DNA from: Larix sibirica | Lineage: Eukaryota > Streptophyta > Pinopsida > Pinales > Pinaceae | NCBI GenBank assembly: GCA_004151065.3 | Contig: NWUY0300004044.1 | Span: 70,866-90,920, forward strand | Length of the DNA stretch: 20,055 bases | Direction: 5' to 3' | Shown here: positions 19,815 through 20,055 of the stretch, in pieces | How the letters are laid out: every line of letters starts with the position of its first letter | Position numbering within the stretch: the stretch's first letter is position 1 | Notes under the pieces: generated by a model | What the model saw: only the letters and a program-made list of their open reading frames with translations | The model's database searches: none | Told to the model about the DNA's origin: nothing | Position numbers and translations under genes: made by a program

Positions 19815-20055
19815 GATCCCAAAAAATGCAATTTGTTGGTGATGATAGATCTCTAAGTGTTGTAGGAGCTGGAACAGTTCAACTAGATGATAATCATTTC
19901 AAAGATGTATTACGTGTTACAAGTCTTTCCTGCAATTTGTTGTTAGTCTATCAAATCACTTATTCTCGTGAAGATAAGACTAGACTTTTCACCTCACCAA
20001 GTTGAAAGTAAGCATTTTAAGTATCCTAAGCATGTCTTAGCAATTGGAATTGTTG
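19815..20055 (+). pseudogene. Ty1/copia protease/GAG-pre-integrase region, runs off the window
   Basis: The frame from 19826 gives GDDRSLSVVGAGTVQLDD, FKDVL and NLLLVYQITYS, ending at a TGA (20003-20005). Before that stop the similarity passes to the next frame, from about 19986: FSPHQVES, FKYPKHVLAIGIV, matching the GAG-pre-integrase region of copia polyproteins. A one-base frameshift is thus present near 19985. The remnant continues past the window end. It is separate from, and earlier in polyprotein order than, the copia RT remnant at 9557-10120. Confidence 0.85.

Larger units (their letters stand above)
15536..19953 (-). mobile_element. Chromovirus plus copia fragment, copy 2 of 4.4-kb repeat
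   Basis: This is a near-exact copy of 11117-15534 shifted by 4419. Differences found by reading are 11123 c versus 15542 t, 13536 g versus 17955 a, and 13591 a versus 18010 c. All protein remnants and their stops are shared. It carries only about 13 bp of the LTR (15536-15548), so unlike copy 1 it has no left flank of its own, while its right end runs on into copia sequence. Confidence 0.9.

Noticed and set aside
11117-19953. Two LTR-like direct repeats or a recent tandem amplification
   Set aside because: The repeated unit is internal polyprotein sequence rather than LTR, and the N at the boundary favours an unmerged overlap.
1-20055. CRISPR array, bacterial operon, rRNA or host protein gene
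   Set aside because: No regularly spaced repeats, no ribosome-binding-site-led gene runs, no rRNA-like conserved blocks, and no spliced gene that could be pieced together.

Overview
The window looks like plant nuclear heterochromatin: AT-rich, with no intact host gene, and filled with decayed retrotransposons. The LTR elements are plant-type (a chromodomain Ty3/gypsy element whose LTR starts TGTAAC, and Ty1/copia fragments), and the SINEs are tRNA-derived. A large repeat-rich seed-plant genome, possibly a gymnosperm, fits best; the species cannot be read from the sequence. No bacterial-type gene, operon, CRISPR array or rRNA was seen.

Layout. Bases 1-3949 are AT-rich with no recognisable gene, only small repeats and hairpins. 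Bases 3950-4161 hold a plus-strand tRNA-derived SINE with perfect 12-bp target-site duplications. A second SINE family lies on the minus strand at about 4243-4452, with a truncated relative at 8007-8131 that ends at a single N (8006). Between them is AT-rich DNA with a probable minus-strand LTR-like segment (about 5450-6480) carrying diverged direct repeats and a TATATAAG box. Bases 8930-10120 hold an LTR-like segment, then a frameshifted Ty1/copia reverse-transcriptase remnant on the plus strand.

Bases 10130-15395 hold most of a dead minus-strand chromovirus. In transcription order it runs gag, protease, RT, RNase H, integrase, chromodomain, polypurine tract and the start of the 3' LTR. Its 5' end is cut off in gag and abuts a plus-strand Ty1/copia protease/GAG-pre-integrase fragment. 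The block 11117-15534 is then repeated almost exactly at 15536-19953 (offset 4419) across a single N at 15535. Only three base differences were found.

The main conclusion is that this 4.4-kb 'tandem duplication' is most simply an unmerged overlap between two contigs or haplotypes. The left copy alone has the genuine left flank, the right copy alone has the genuine right flank, and the N sits exactly at the seam. All coding remnants are pseudogenes with stops, frameshifts and lost catalytic residues, so no working pathway is encoded. I found no convincing new biological system. The items most worth checking are the assembly seam, the gypsy/copia chimeric boundary, the SINE with its TSD, and the exchanged flanks of the second SINE family.
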